A DNA stretch of 52,733 nt, from assembly GCA_002690215.1 (NCBI GenBank), contig NZDS01000083.1, positions 1 through 52,733 of the forward strand, given 5' to 3'. The stretch's first letter is position 1; each line of letters opens with the position of its first letter. This stretch comes from Rhodospirillaceae bacterium (GTDB taxonomy: Bacteria > Pseudomonadota > Alphaproteobacteria > UBA2966). A program made the position numbers and the translations under genes. Below the pieces are notes generated by a model. The model saw nothing but the letters and a program-made list of their open reading frames with translations. It had not been told where the DNA came from and searched no databases. Below, one piece after another: positions 28,644 to 37,176 of this stretch.

Positions 28644-29303
28644 ATGCCACTCTACGAGAGTGTCTTTATCGTTCGTCCGGACGTGTCGTCGAGCCAGGTC
28701 GAGACCTTGGCCCAGGAAATGTCCACGATCATCGACGAAAACGGCGGCAGCGTGCCCAAAGTCGAGCACTGGGGCCTGAAAAACCTGTCCTACCGCATCA
28801 AGAAGAACCGCAAGGCATACTACGTGCTCTTCAACATCGATTCGCCGCACGCGGCGGTGGCCGAAATGGAGCGCAACATGAGCATCCACGAGGACGTCCT
28901 GCGCCACATGACGTTGCGCTTGGACGAGCTCGAGGAAGGCCCCTCGATCATGATGCAGAACAAGGCCAGTCGCGATGACCGCCGGCCCCGCGGCGGCGAT
29001 CGCGGAGGCTACGGCGGCAAGCGGTCTGATGAGCGCAAGCCCGAGGAAGCCAAGGCCGAAGAGCCCAAGTCCGAGGAAGCCGCGGCCGAAGAGCCTAAGT
29101 CCGAGGAAGCCGCGGCCGAAGAGCCTAAGTCCGAGGAAGCCGCGGCCGAAGAGCCCAAGTCCGAGGAAGCCAAAGACGCGGCCGCCAAACCGGCTGACGA
29201 TGCGGCCACTGAGACGGCACCAGACACGGCAACCGAGACAGCGACTGAGACGACCAGCGCAGACAACGCCAGTGAAACGACGGCGGCGGGAGAAGACAAA
29301 TGA
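28644..29303 (+). CDS. rpsF: 30S ribosomal protein S6 with repetitive acidic C-terminal extension
   Basis: 219 residues against about 95-150 for usual S6. Residues 1-98 are a standard S6 ([52 protein letters not shown]). Then comes an Arg/Gly/Asp-rich linker (110-130), four copies of a ten-residue repeat of the form [10 protein letters not shown] (about 133-172) and a Thr/Ala/Glu tail to 219. S6 pairs with S18 on the 30S platform, next to the 16S central domain. The extension is acidic, low complexity and probably disordered. AAGGAG precedes ATG 28644. It overlaps rpsR by four bases. Confidence 0.95.
   Translation: MPLYESVFIVRPDVSSSQVETLAQEMSTIIDENGGSVPKVEHWGLKNLSYRIKKNRKAYYVLFNIDSPHAAVAEMERNMSIHEDVLRHMTLRLDELEEGPSIMMQNKASRDDRRPRGGDRGGYGGKRSDERKPEEAKAEEPKSEEAAAEEPKSEEAAAEEPKSEEAAAEEPKSEEAKDAAAKPADDAATETAPDTATETATETTSADNASETTAAGEDK
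29041..29174 (+). repeat. 30-bp tandem repeat inside rpsF
   Basis: Four units of 30 bp begin at 29041, 29071, 29101 and 29131, with a partial fifth at 29161. The second and third units are identical and the fourth differs by one base, indicating recent expansion by slippage or unequal exchange. Being a multiple of three, copy changes keep the frame. Confidence 0.9.
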
Positions 29304-29587
29304 GCAACGGCGGCAGAAGTGGTGGTGGCGGCGGTGGCGGTGGTGGCGGTGGTGGCGGTGGTGGTCGGCGGCCTTTCTTCAGGCGCCGCAAGACCTGCCC
29401 CTTCTCGGGCGCAAATGCGCCCAAGATCGACTACAAGGACCTGCGCCTCTTGCAACGCTTCATTTCCGAGCGTGGCAAAATCGTGCCCAGCCGCATCACC
29501 GCGGTATCGGCGAAAAAGCAGCGCGAGCTGGCCCGCGCCATCAAACGGGCTCGCTTTCTGGCGCTGCTGCCCTACGTGGTGAGATAG
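29300..29587 (+). CDS. rpsR: 30S ribosomal protein S18 with polyglycine N-terminus
   Basis: 95 residues. The C-terminal 75 are typical S18 ([54 protein letters not shown]). The N-terminus carries 15 consecutive Gly codons (residues 8-22, bases 29321-29365), longer than the short basic N-terminus usual in the family. CPFSG keeps the Cys found in the zinc-type alphaproteobacterial S18 only in part. The start ATG overlaps the rpsF stop codon by four bases (ATGA). Confidence 0.95.
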   Translation: MSNGGRSGGGGGGGGGGGGGGGRRPFFRRRKTCPFSGANAPKIDYKDLRLLQRFISERGKIVPSRITAVSAKKQRELARAIKRARFLALLPYVVR

Positions 29588-29616
29588 CGGCGGGCCGCCA
29601 GAGAGCGTTGTGAGGT

Positions 29617-30567
29617 ATGTCGAAAGACGTGCCGATCGCCCTGGGGGTTGGCGCCATCAGTGCGCTGCTCTACCTCTCGGTGCTGATGGGTACGCCTGGA
29701 GCGCTGATCCTGGCCTACCTGTCCATGCTGCCGATCTTCCTGATCGGCCTGGGCTTGAATGCCCTGGCGGCTGGGCTGGCGGCGATCGCCGGAGCGGTGA
29801 TCACGGCCGCGGTCGGCGGCTTGTTGGCCGGCGCCATGTATGCAGCAATGAACGCGGCACCGGCGGCCTGGATCTGCCACCTGGCGCTGATCGGCCGGCC
29901 CGACGGACGGGGCGATACGGAATGGTACCCGCTGGGCCGTCTGCTGACCTGGCTGGCCGGCCTGGCGGCAGCCGGCTTTTTGTTCGCCATGGCACTCGGC
30001 ATGGGCTACGAAGGCGGCCTACAGGGCCAGCTCGAACGCCTGCTGGACGACCTGCTGCGCCAATTCATGGAGAGCAGGGCGGCACCTGGCGAAACGCCGC
30101 TGGAGCTGCCCTCGCTGGCCGCCTGGGCGGCTTTCATCCCGGCCGTCTTCGGCCTCTGGTGGATACTCATGATGGCGATCAATGGCGCCTTGGCCCAGGG
30201 TCTGCTGGTGCGGCTCGGCCGCCAACGCCGGCCGACACCGAAGCTGACAACACTGGAATTGCCGCCGCGCCTGCTCTATGCCCTGGTGGCGGCGCTGGTG
30301 TTGGCCTTTCTGCCGGGGGACGCTGGCTACGTCGGACAGACCCTGGCGGCGTTGCTCGCAGTGCCCTATCTTTTCCTCGGCCTGGCGGTCATGCACATAT
30401 TGATCCGCCGCATGCCCGGGGCGCCCGTGGTGTTCGTGGTGTTTTATGTTTTCATGTTGATCTTCGGCTGGCCGCTGTTTCTGATTACGGGACTTGGGTT
30501 GGTCGAGCAGTGGGCCGATCTGCGCCGCCGCTTGGGCGACAACGATAACGGCCAGGAGGTGGAGTAA
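29617..30567 (+). CDS. DUF2232 family multi-pass membrane protein
   Basis: 316 residues with about seven or eight hydrophobic segments (for example [40 protein letters not shown] and the final [20 protein letters not shown]). DUF2232 (YybS-like) proteins regularly lie between rpsR and rplI in Alphaproteobacteria, and that position supports the call. The molecular role is unknown. It overlaps the rplI ATG by one base, so translation is coupled to L9. No charged catalytic cluster is visible. Confidence 0.85.
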   Translation: MSKDVPIALGVGAISALLYLSVLMGTPGALILAYLSMLPIFLIGLGLNALAAGLAAIAGAVITAAVGGLLAGAMYAAMNAAPAAWICHLALIGRPDGRGDTEWYPLGRLLTWLAGLAAAGFLFAMALGMGYEGGLQGQLERLLDDLLRQFMESRAAPGETPLELPSLAAWAAFIPAVFGLWWILMMAINGALAQGLLVRLGRQRRPTPKLTTLELPPRLLYALVAALVLAFLPGDAGYVGQTLAALLAVPYLFLGLAVMHILIRRMPGAPVVFVVFYVFMLIFGWPLFLITGLGLVEQWADLRRRLGDNDNGQEVE

Positions 30568-31217
30568 TGGAAGTCATCCTGCTTGAACGGATCGAAAAGC
30601 TCGGTCTGATGGGCGAAGTGGTCAAGGTCAAAGACGGCTACGCTCGCAACTATCTCTTGCCCCAGGGTAAGGCGCTGCGCTCGACGCCGGACAATCTGAC
30701 CCGCTTCGAGGCCGAGCGCCACCAACTCGAGGCAAGCAATCTCGAGCGCCGCTCGGAAGCCGAAACCGTGGCCGACCGCATGACCGGTCTCAGCGTTGTG
30801 CTGCTGCGTCAATCCAGCGATTCGGGCCAGCTCTATGGCTCGGTCAATGCCCGCGACATCGCCCAGGCGGTAAGCGAAGCCGGCTTTGCCATCGATCGCA
30901 CCCAGGTCAAACTCAACCGCACCATCAAAACCCTGGGCTTGCATACCATCGATATCCGCCTGCACGCCGAAACCAGCGTCAGCGTCGAGGCCAATGTCGC
31001 GCGCTCGCAGGCCGAGGCCGAACAGCAGGCAGCAGCCGAGGACGGCGATCCGGTGCTCGACGCCGAACAATTCTTCGAGGACGCCGCCCTGGCGCCTCAG
31101 GCCGAGGACGACGAGGAGGCTACGGAGGAATCCTCAGAAGAGGCTGAAGACGACACCGAGGGTGAAGACGGGATCGATTCCGAGGCAAGTTCGGAAACGG
31201 TAGAGAGCGCATCCTAG
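30567..31217 (+). CDS. rplI: 50S ribosomal protein L9 with acidic C-terminal tail
   Basis: 216 residues against about 148-150 usually. The N-terminal domain ([33 protein letters not shown]), the connecting helix and the C-terminal domain ([32 protein letters not shown]) are intact. The last about 60 residues are mostly Glu, Asp, Ala and Ser (for example [20 protein letters not shown]). L9 projects from the 50S L1 side and can contact a neighbouring ribosome. Last gene of the rpsF operon, followed by a strong terminator. Confidence 0.95.
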   Translation: MEVILLERIEKLGLMGEVVKVKDGYARNYLLPQGKALRSTPDNLTRFEAERHQLEASNLERRSEAETVADRMTGLSVVLLRQSSDSGQLYGSVNARDIAQAVSEAGFAIDRTQVKLNRTIKTLGLHTIDIRLHAETSVSVEANVARSQAEAEQQAAAEDGDPVLDAEQFFEDAALAPQAEDDEEATEESSEEAEDDTEGEDGIDSEASSETVESAS

Positions 31218-31243
31218 TTCGCCCTCCTCCACCTCTGCACAAC

Positions 31244-31290
31244 GGGCGGGGCTGCCTTTTCGACAAAGGGTAGCTCCGCCGTTTTTTTTT
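31244..31290 (+). terminator. Rho-independent terminator of the rpsF-rplI operon
   Basis: A long GC-rich stem (left arm about 31245-31256, right arm about 31268-31280, with G-T pairs) is followed by T9-T10 at 31281-31290. It lies 27 bases after the rplI stop codon. Confidence 0.9.
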
Positions 31291-31301
31291 CGTTCGGCGC
31301 G

Positions 31302-31330
31302 TTTTCACCAGCGCCCAAATTTGCTAAAAT
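31302..31330 (+). promoter_or_regulatory. Promoter of cfa
   Basis: TTTTCA at 31302-31307, 17-base spacer, TAAAAT at 31325-31330, immediately after the rplI terminator. It predicts a start near 31337 and a leader of about 44 bases. Confidence 0.5.
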
Positions 31331-31380
31331 CATCGTGCTTGGTTCGCGTTTCTGTCTGGTAACGGAGGGGAGCACGAGCG

Positions 31381-32616
31381 ATGTTGCTGACGCGACTGTT
31401 GAGGAATCGTTTCCTGACTGGACGCCTCGAAATCATCGATGCGACCGGCCAACATCATGTCTTCGGCAACGACCAGGAACCGCGCATCGTGCTGCGTTTC
31501 CACGACCGGGCACTCGGCCACCGGCTTTTTTTCGCGTACGATCCCGGGCTGGGCGAGGCCTACATGACTGGCCGCCTGAGCATCGAGGAGGGCGACATCT
31601 ACGGCCTGCTCGAGCTCTGCGCCGCCAACCTGGCAGCCATCAAAAGCCATTGGCTACACCGCTGCCGCGAAACCCTCGAACGATTGGCCCGGCGGCTTGG
31701 ACATTTCAATCCGGCGGATCGCGCCAAGCGTAACGTCGCCCATCATTACGATCTCTCGGGTCGTCTGTATGAGCTCTTCCTGGATGCCGATCGGCAGTAC
31801 TCGTGCGCATACTTTGCCCAACCGGATTTCAGCCTTGAACAGGCCCAGGAGGCCAAAGTAAGACGCCTTGCCGCCAAGTTGCTACTGACGCCCGGCATGC
31901 GCGTGCTGGACATCGGCTCGGGCTGGGGCGGACTCGCTCTCCACCTGGCACGGGAGAGCGAGGCCCAGGTGGTTGGCGTGACATTGTCGGGAGAGCAACA
32001 CCAGGTGTCGCGCCGGCGCGCCGCGATGGCCGGTCTTGGCGACCGCGTGGAATTCCTCTTGCAGGACTACAGGGCGCTGGAAGGCAGCTTTGACCGCATC
32101 GTCTCGGTGGGCATGTTCGAGCATGTCGGCACCCGCCACTACCCTAAATTCTTCGCCAAGTGCCGTGACCTCTTGACCGACGACGGCGTTGCCGTGCTGC
32201 ACACCATCGGCCGCGCCGGCGGCCCCAGCTCGACCTCGGCCTGGACACGCAAATACATCTTCCCGGGCGGCTATTCGCCGGCGTTGTCAGAGGTCGTGCC
32301 GGCTATCGAACGCGCCGGACTGGTGATCACCGACGTCGAGGTGCTGCGGTTGCACTACGCCGAAACCTTGCGGGCCTGGCGCCAACGCCTGGCCAAGAAT
32401 AGCGACGAAGTGGTGGCGCTCTACGACGAGCGATTCTTGCGCATGTGGGAATTCTACCTCTCGGCCTCCGAAGCCATGTTCCGCTACGGCGGCCACGTCG
32501 TCTTCCAGATCCAAATGGCCAAGAACCAGGAGGCCGTACCGATCACCCGCGCCTACCTCGACGAGGGTGATCGCCAGACACCCCAAGCGTCAATTCGGCG
32601 CTCCGCCACGGCCTGA
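31381..32616 (+). CDS. cfa: Cyclopropane-fatty-acyl-phospholipid synthase
   Basis: 411 residues. The SAM-binding motif VLDIGSGWGGLALHLA, the YSCAYF segment that follows AKRNVAHHYDLSGRLYELFL, the GTRHYPKFF region and the C-terminal EFYLSASEAMFRYGGHVVFQ are all characteristic of Cfa. The enzyme methylenates unsaturated acyl chains of membrane phospholipids. ATG 31381 has a strong upstream GGAGGGGAG. It stands between rplI and dnaB with its own promoter, so it is an insertion in the conserved order. Confidence 0.95.
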   Translation: MLLTRLLRNRFLTGRLEIIDATGQHHVFGNDQEPRIVLRFHDRALGHRLFFAYDPGLGEAYMTGRLSIEEGDIYGLLELCAANLAAIKSHWLHRCRETLERLARRLGHFNPADRAKRNVAHHYDLSGRLYELFLDADRQYSCAYFAQPDFSLEQAQEAKVRRLAAKLLLTPGMRVLDIGSGWGGLALHLARESEAQVVGVTLSGEQHQVSRRRAAMAGLGDRVEFLLQDYRALEGSFDRIVSVGMFEHVGTRHYPKFFAKCRDLLTDDGVAVLHTIGRAGGPSSTSAWTRKYIFPGGYSPALSEVVPAIERAGLVITDVEVLRLHYAETLRAWRQRLAKNSDEVVALYDERFLRMWEFYLSASEAMFRYGGHVVFQIQMAKNQEAVPITRAYLDEGDRQTPQASIRRSATA

Positions 32617-32628
32617 AATTTCGTCGGC

Positions 32629-32691
32629 TTATCCACAGGCCGATCGTTCCCGAGGGTGACGTCGTCGTTGCCTGGCAGCATTTCATACACA
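32629..32691. promoter_or_regulatory. DnaA box(es) upstream of dnaB
   Basis: TTATCCACA at 32629-32637 is a perfect consensus DnaA box. TCATACACA at 32683-32691, same orientation, has one mismatch to TTATACACA. Both lie in the 175-base gap between cfa and dnaB. Function is inferred from position. Confidence 0.55.
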
Positions 32692-32791
32692 TTTATGACG
32701 GCTCTGGCGCACCAACCGCACACAGTTTTTTTGCCCGACTGTGACAGCCGTACGTGTCAAACGGCGGTCCCGGTGTTATGACTCCCGACCC

Positions 32792-34327
32792 ATGGATCCA
32801 GCCCGCGAAGCCAGCCACCTCAGCGCCGTTGAAGACGGCACCGAAAATCCTGGCTATCGTGAGCTGCCGCACACCGTCGAGGCCGAACAGGCTCTGTTGG
32901 GTGCCATCCTGGTGAACAACGAGGCGGCACACCGGGTCGCCGATTTTCTCCTACCGGAACACTTTTTCGAGCCCGTGCATGGGCGCATCTTCGAGGCTTG
33001 CATCAAGCTGGTCGAGCGCGGCCAGATCGCCAGCCCGGTCACGCTGAAGGCCTTCTTCGAGCGCGACGAAGCGCTCAGCGAAGTCGGTGGCGCCCAGTAT
33101 CTCGGCCGCCTGGCGGCCCACGCCGTAACCATCATCAACGCCCGCGACTACGGCCACACCATCTACGATCACTTCCTGCGCCGCCAGCTCATCGAACTCG
33201 GCGAGGACATGGTCAACCGGGCCTTCGATCCCAGCGTCGACCAGAGCGCCCTGGAGCAAATCGAGGAGAACGAGCAACAGCTCTTCCATCTGGCCGAAAG
33301 CGGCCAGACCGAGGGCGGATTCCAGTCCTTCGACCAATCGCTGCTGGTGGCCATCGAATCGGCCGAGGCTGCCTTCAAACGCGACAGCCGGTTGACCGGA
33401 GTACCCTCGGGCCTCAGCGACCTCGACGAGCTGCTCGGCGGCCTGCACCGCTCCGACCTGATCGTGCTGGCCGGCCGGCCCTCGATGGGCAAGTCGGCGC
33501 TGGCCACCAACATCGCCTTCCACGCCGCCAACGCCTACCGCACCGAGAGCGACGAGCAAGGCCAGAATCGCACCGTCGACGGTGCCGTGGTGGGATTCTT
33601 TTCGTTGGAGATGTCGGCTGAGCAACTGGCACTCAGGATGCTCGCCGAAAGCACTGAGATCCCCTCCAACCAGATCCGCCGCGGCCAAGTCTCATCCGAA
33701 CAGTTTCACAAGATCGTGGCCGCCAGCAACCGCCTGGAAGAGCTACGTTTCTTCATCGACGACACCCCCGGCCTCTCGATCGCAGCACTGCGCACCCGGG
33801 CGCGCCGGCTCAAGCGCCAGCACAATTTGGGCCTGGTCGTGGTCGACTATCTCCAGCTTCTGGGCGCCTCCAGCGGTCGCCACCAGGACAACCGGGTGCA
33901 GGAAATTTCCGAAATCACCCGCGGCCTCAAGGCACTGGCCAAGGAGCTCGATGTCCCTGTGCTGGCGTTGAGCCAGCTCAGCCGCGCCGTCGAGCAGCGC
34001 GACGACAAACGGCCGCAGCTTGCCGACTTGCGCGAATCCGGCACCATCGAACAAGATGCCGACGTCGTCATGTTCATCTACCGCGAGGAATACTACTGGA
34101 CGCGCTCGAACCCCAAGCCCAAGCAGCGCAAGGATGAAACCGAGGCCGAATTCAACATGCGCTTTCACGAGTGGCTGGAAAAGCTGCAAGTGGTGGGCGG
34201 CGAGGCCGAAATCATCATCGGCAAGCAGCGCCACGGCCCCACCGACACCGTCAAGGTTCACTTCAACGCCCAGCTCACCAAGTTCGACAACCTGGACACT
34301 TACGACCACCTGCCTGAGCAAATGTAA
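32792..34327 (+). CDS. dnaB: Replicative DNA helicase DnaB
   Basis: 511 residues. The N-terminal collar domain contains LPHTVEAEQALLGAILVNNE; the RecA-like motor has the Walker A GRPSMGKSAL, LEMSAEQLALRML, VVVDYLQLL and LSQLSRAVEQRDDKRPQLAD. A Lys/Glu-rich insertion precedes the C-terminal GKQRHGPTDTVKVHF. DnaB is the hexameric 5'-to-3' helicase of the fork. Start set at ATG 32792; a GTG at 32741 would add 17 basic residues. It is followed 12 bases later by alr. Confidence 0.96.
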   Translation: MDPAREASHLSAVEDGTENPGYRELPHTVEAEQALLGAILVNNEAAHRVADFLLPEHFFEPVHGRIFEACIKLVERGQIASPVTLKAFFERDEALSEVGGAQYLGRLAAHAVTIINARDYGHTIYDHFLRRQLIELGEDMVNRAFDPSVDQSALEQIEENEQQLFHLAESGQTEGGFQSFDQSLLVAIESAEAAFKRDSRLTGVPSGLSDLDELLGGLHRSDLIVLAGRPSMGKSALATNIAFHAANAYRTESDEQGQNRTVDGAVVGFFSLEMSAEQLALRMLAESTEIPSNQIRRGQVSSEQFHKIVAASNRLEELRFFIDDTPGLSIAALRTRARRLKRQHNLGLVVVDYLQLLGASSGRHQDNRVQEISEITRGLKALAKELDVPVLALSQLSRAVEQRDDKRPQLADLRESGTIEQDADVVMFIYREEYYWTRSNPKPKQRKDETEAEFNMRFHEWLEKLQVVGGEAEIIIGKQRHGPTDTVKVHFNAQLTKFDNLDTYDHLPEQM

Positions 34328-34339
34328 CCTGGGTCGGCC

Positions 34340-35431
34340 ATGGACGCCCACCACGCCACGACCCTGACCATCGACCTCGAGGCGCTGACAGCCAACTACC
34401 GTTTTTTCGTCGATCATCTTGCAGGCTGCGCCTGCGGCGCTGCCGTCAAGGCCGATGCTTACGGCTGCGGCCTGGAGCGCGTGGCCCCGGCACTGGCAGC
34501 GGCCGGCTGCCGTCACTTCTTCGTCGCCACCCTGGATGAGGGCATAAGCGCGCGCCAGGTATTGGATGCAAGAGCCGAAATCTTCGTGCTCAACGGCCCC
34601 GTGGCCGGCAGTGAAGCGGAGTTCGGCAACCATGCTTTGCTGCCGGCGCTCAACGACTTGGGCCAGATCGAGCGCTGGCAGGGGCCGGCCGTGCTGCATT
34701 TGGACAGCGGCATGTCGCGGCTCGGGCTGCCACCCCAAGAAGTCGCCATTCTGGCAGCCGAGCCCGAGCGGCTGGGCGGCATCGAGATCCGCTACGTCAT
34801 GAGCCACCTGTCCTGCGCCGACGAGCCCGAGCGGCCCGAGAACGCCGCCCAGCTCGCGCTCTTTCAAACCCTTTGCGCCCAGTTGCCGACGGCGCCGGCC
34901 AGCCTGGCCAACTCCGCCGGCATCTTGCTGGGACCGCAATATCATTTCGATCTGGCCCGTCCGGGGATCGGTTTGTACGGCGGAAATCCGTTCGCTGCGA
35001 GAGCCAATCCGATGCGCCAAGTGGTTCGTTTACAAGCAAAAATCGCCCAAGTGCGCGAGATTGACAGCCCCCAGACCGTTGGCTATGGTGCCGCCCATCG
35101 AGTGACCGGGCCAAGCCGCATCGCAACCCTTCCCGTGGGCTACGCCGATGGCTACCCGCGATCACTCAGCCACAAGGGATTTGCCTCCATCGGGGGTGTT
35201 CGGGTAGCGCTTGTCGGACGCATCTCCATGGATCTCATCACCCTCGACGTCAGCGCCTTACCGCCCCAGGCGGCCCAACCGGGCAACCTCGTCGACCTGC
35301 TCGGTGGCGACGTCGATATCGATGAATTGGCTGCTGCTGCCGGCACCATATCATACGAGCTGTTGACCAGCCTGGGCCAACGCTACCGGCGCCGCTACCT
35401 TGGCCGCACCGCCGACGCGGTACCGTCATGA
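34340..35431 (+). CDS. alr: Alanine racemase
   Basis: 363-residue PLP enzyme converting L- to D-alanine for peptidoglycan. The PLP lysine is Lys37 in AAVKADAYGCG. Other family marks are LHLDSGMSRLGL, the RPGIGLYGGNP strand and TLPVGYADGYPR followed by VALVGRISMDL. Downstream of dnaB as in many Alphaproteobacteria. Its stop codon overlaps the start of the permease gene by four bases (ATGA), linking it to the transporter pair. Confidence 0.95.
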   Translation: MDAHHATTLTIDLEALTANYRFFVDHLAGCACGAAVKADAYGCGLERVAPALAAAGCRHFFVATLDEGISARQVLDARAEIFVLNGPVAGSEAEFGNHALLPALNDLGQIERWQGPAVLHLDSGMSRLGLPPQEVAILAAEPERLGGIEIRYVMSHLSCADEPERPENAAQLALFQTLCAQLPTAPASLANSAGILLGPQYHFDLARPGIGLYGGNPFAARANPMRQVVRLQAKIAQVREIDSPQTVGYGAAHRVTGPSRIATLPVGYADGYPRSLSHKGFASIGGVRVALVGRISMDLITLDVSALPPQAAQPGNLVDLLGGDVDIDELAAAAGTISYELLTSLGQRYRRRYLGRTADAVPS

Positions 35432-36216
35432 CGACCTTGGCGGTCAATTTTCTCGCCACCATCGGCCGCTTCTTCCTGGCGTCGCTGGAGACGCTGGGGC
35501 GCATCTCCATCTTCACCGCCACATCGGTGTTGCACTGCCTGCAGCCGCCATGGTTCCCGCGCCTGATCGGCCGCCAGATGCTCTCGATCGGCTATTATTC
35601 GCTGCCCGTTGTGGGGTTGACGGCGCTGTTTACCGGCATGGTGCTGGCGCTGCAGATCTATTCCGGCTCATCGCGCTTCAACGCCGAAGGCGCCGTCGCC
35701 ACCATCGTGGTCATCGGCATCACCCGCGAGCTCGGCCCGGTGCTGGCCGGGCTGATGGTGGCCGGCCGGGTCGGGGCCGCCATGGCCGCCGAGCTCGGCA
35801 CCATGCAGGTGACTGAGCAGATCGACGCCCTGAGCACGCTGTCGACCAACCCCTTCAAGTACCTGATGGCGCCGCGCCTGATTGCCGGCGCCACCATGCT
35901 GCCGCTGCTGGTGCTGGTAGCCGACATCATCGGTGTCTTCGGCGGCTACCTGGTGGGCATCCACAAGCTCGGCTTCAACCCAGCCACCTACCTCAACAAC
36001 ACTGTCGAATTTCTCGAGGCGCTGGACGTCATCTCGGGCCTGGTCAAGGCCTCGGTGTTCGGCTTTCTGATTGCTCTGATGGGCTGCTATCACGGCTACC
36101 ACAGCCGCGGTGGCGCTCAGGGTGTCGGTGCGGCTACGACCAACGCCGTGGTCTCGGCCTCGATCCTGATCCTGGCATCCGATTACTTAATTACGGAAAT
36201 CTTTTTCGCCAAATGA
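35428..36216 (+). CDS. MlaE-like ABC transporter permease
   Basis: 262 residues, multi-pass inner-membrane protein. The MlaE family stretch GRVGAAMAAELGTMQVTEQI followed by DALSTLSTNPFKYLMAPRLI is unmistakable, and HGYHSRGGAQGVGAATTNAV is the conserved C-terminal segment. In Mla systems this subunit with an ATPase and an MCE protein moves phospholipids between the membranes. No MCE (MlaD) gene adjoins it here; radA follows the ATPase. It overlaps alr and the ATPase gene by four bases each. Confidence 0.9.
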   Translation: MTTLAVNFLATIGRFFLASLETLGRISIFTATSVLHCLQPPWFPRLIGRQMLSIGYYSLPVVGLTALFTGMVLALQIYSGSSRFNAEGAVATIVVIGITRELGPVLAGLMVAGRVGAAMAAELGTMQVTEQIDALSTLSTNPFKYLMAPRLIAGATMLPLLVLVADIIGVFGGYLVGIHKLGFNPATYLNNTVEFLEALDVISGLVKASVFGFLIALMGCYHGYHSRGGAQGVGAATTNAVVSASILILASDYLITEIFFAK

Positions 36217-37013
36217 GCCCGCAAAGCTCCCCTGGCGCCCCGGCGACGCCGAAGATAAGCCTCAAGAGCGTACACAAGGCGTTCGGCCATAAGCCCGTGC
36301 TGGCCGACCTCGACCTCGACATCGGGCGCGGAGAATCGGTAGTGGTGATTGGCGGCTCGGGCAGCGGCAAGTCGGTCATGCTGAAGTGCATATTGGGGTT
36401 GTTGCAGCCCGACCAGGGGAACATCGCGGTCGACGGCGCCGAGGTCGTCGGCATACGCGGCGCCGAGCGCGACCGGGTCCTGAAGAAGTTCGGCATGCTG
36501 TTCCAGGGTGCGGCGCTGTTCGACAGCCTCAGCGTCTGGGAGAACGTCGCCTTCGGCCTGATCCAGGGCGAGGGCATGGCCCGTGAGCAGGCCAAACGGG
36601 TAGCGCTGGAGAAGCTGGCCCAGGTTGGACTGGGGCCGGAGGTCGGTGAGCTCGACCCGGCCGAGCTTTCGGGCGGCATGAAAAAGCGCGTCGGCCTGGC
36701 CCGCGCTATCGCCACCGAGCCGGAGATCATCTTCTTCGACGAGCCGACCACCGGCCTCGACCCGATCATGGGCGACGTCATCAACGATCTCATCGTCAAA
36801 TGCGTGCGAGAGTTGGGCGCCACGGCGCTCTCGATCACCCACGACATGGCCAGTGCACGCAAGATCGCCGACCGCATCGCCATGCTCTATCAAGGCCGCA
36901 TCATTTGGGCCGGGCCGGTGGCCGAGATCGACGAAAGCGCCAACGCCCACGTAGACCAGTTCATCAACGGCCGTGCTGACGGGCCCATCGCCATGGAAAC
37001 CCTCAAGCCATGA
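36213..37013 (+). CDS. MlaF-like ABC transporter ATPase
   Basis: 266 residues. Walker A GGSGSGKSV, signature LSGGMKKRVGLARAIATEPE, Walker B IIFFDEPTTGLDPIMGDVIN and the switch His in ITHDM are intact; the arrangement matches MlaF-type ATPases. Partner of the preceding permease by the four-base overlap. Together they likely power phospholipid transport; the periplasmic MCE component must be encoded elsewhere or supplied by another system. Confidence 0.92.
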   Translation: MSPQSSPGAPATPKISLKSVHKAFGHKPVLADLDLDIGRGESVVVIGGSGSGKSVMLKCILGLLQPDQGNIAVDGAEVVGIRGAERDRVLKKFGMLFQGAALFDSLSVWENVAFGLIQGEGMAREQAKRVALEKLAQVGLGPEVGELDPAELSGGMKKRVGLARAIATEPEIIFFDEPTTGLDPIMGDVINDLIVKCVRELGATALSITHDMASARKIADRIAMLYQGRIIWAGPVAEIDESANAHVDQFINGRADGPIAMETLKP

Positions 37014-37044
37014 GTGTTAAACAGCACCGAACTCCCCCTCCCTG

Positions 37045-37103
37045 CCCTCCCCTATCAAGGGGGAGGGGAAAAAAACTACTCCCTCCCCCCTTTGTGGGGG
37101 AGG
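37045..37103. repeat. Two G/C-run hairpins in the gap before radA
   Basis: CCCTCCCC (37045-37052) pairs with GGGGAGGG (37060-37067), and CCTCCCCC (37082-37089) pairs with GGGGGAGG (37096-37103). Each loop is six or seven bases and the two are separated by an A-rich stretch. This resembles dispersed intergenic palindromic repeats seen in many alphaproteobacterial genomes. Only this one site was seen in the window. Confidence 0.65.
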
Positions 37104-37176
37104 ATTGGGGTGGGGGGTGGTTGCGGAATTCGACGGCCGCTACCGGTTGCTTTGCCAGATGCGGAGCCCGCAACTG

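Noticed and set aside
29041-29174. Regular 30-bp repeats resembling a short CRISPR array
   Set aside because: There are no spacers; the units are contiguous, in frame within rpsF and encode a protein repeat.
29300-29370. Polyglycine tract taken as evidence of a frameshift in rpsR
   Set aside because: The frame is continuous with the normal S18 core and coupled to rpsF by a four-base overlap, so it is read as a true extension pending read checks.
33743-35020. A 425-residue minus-strand frame across dnaB and alr
   Set aside because: It crosses two well-supported genes in the antisense direction, so it is a composition artefact.
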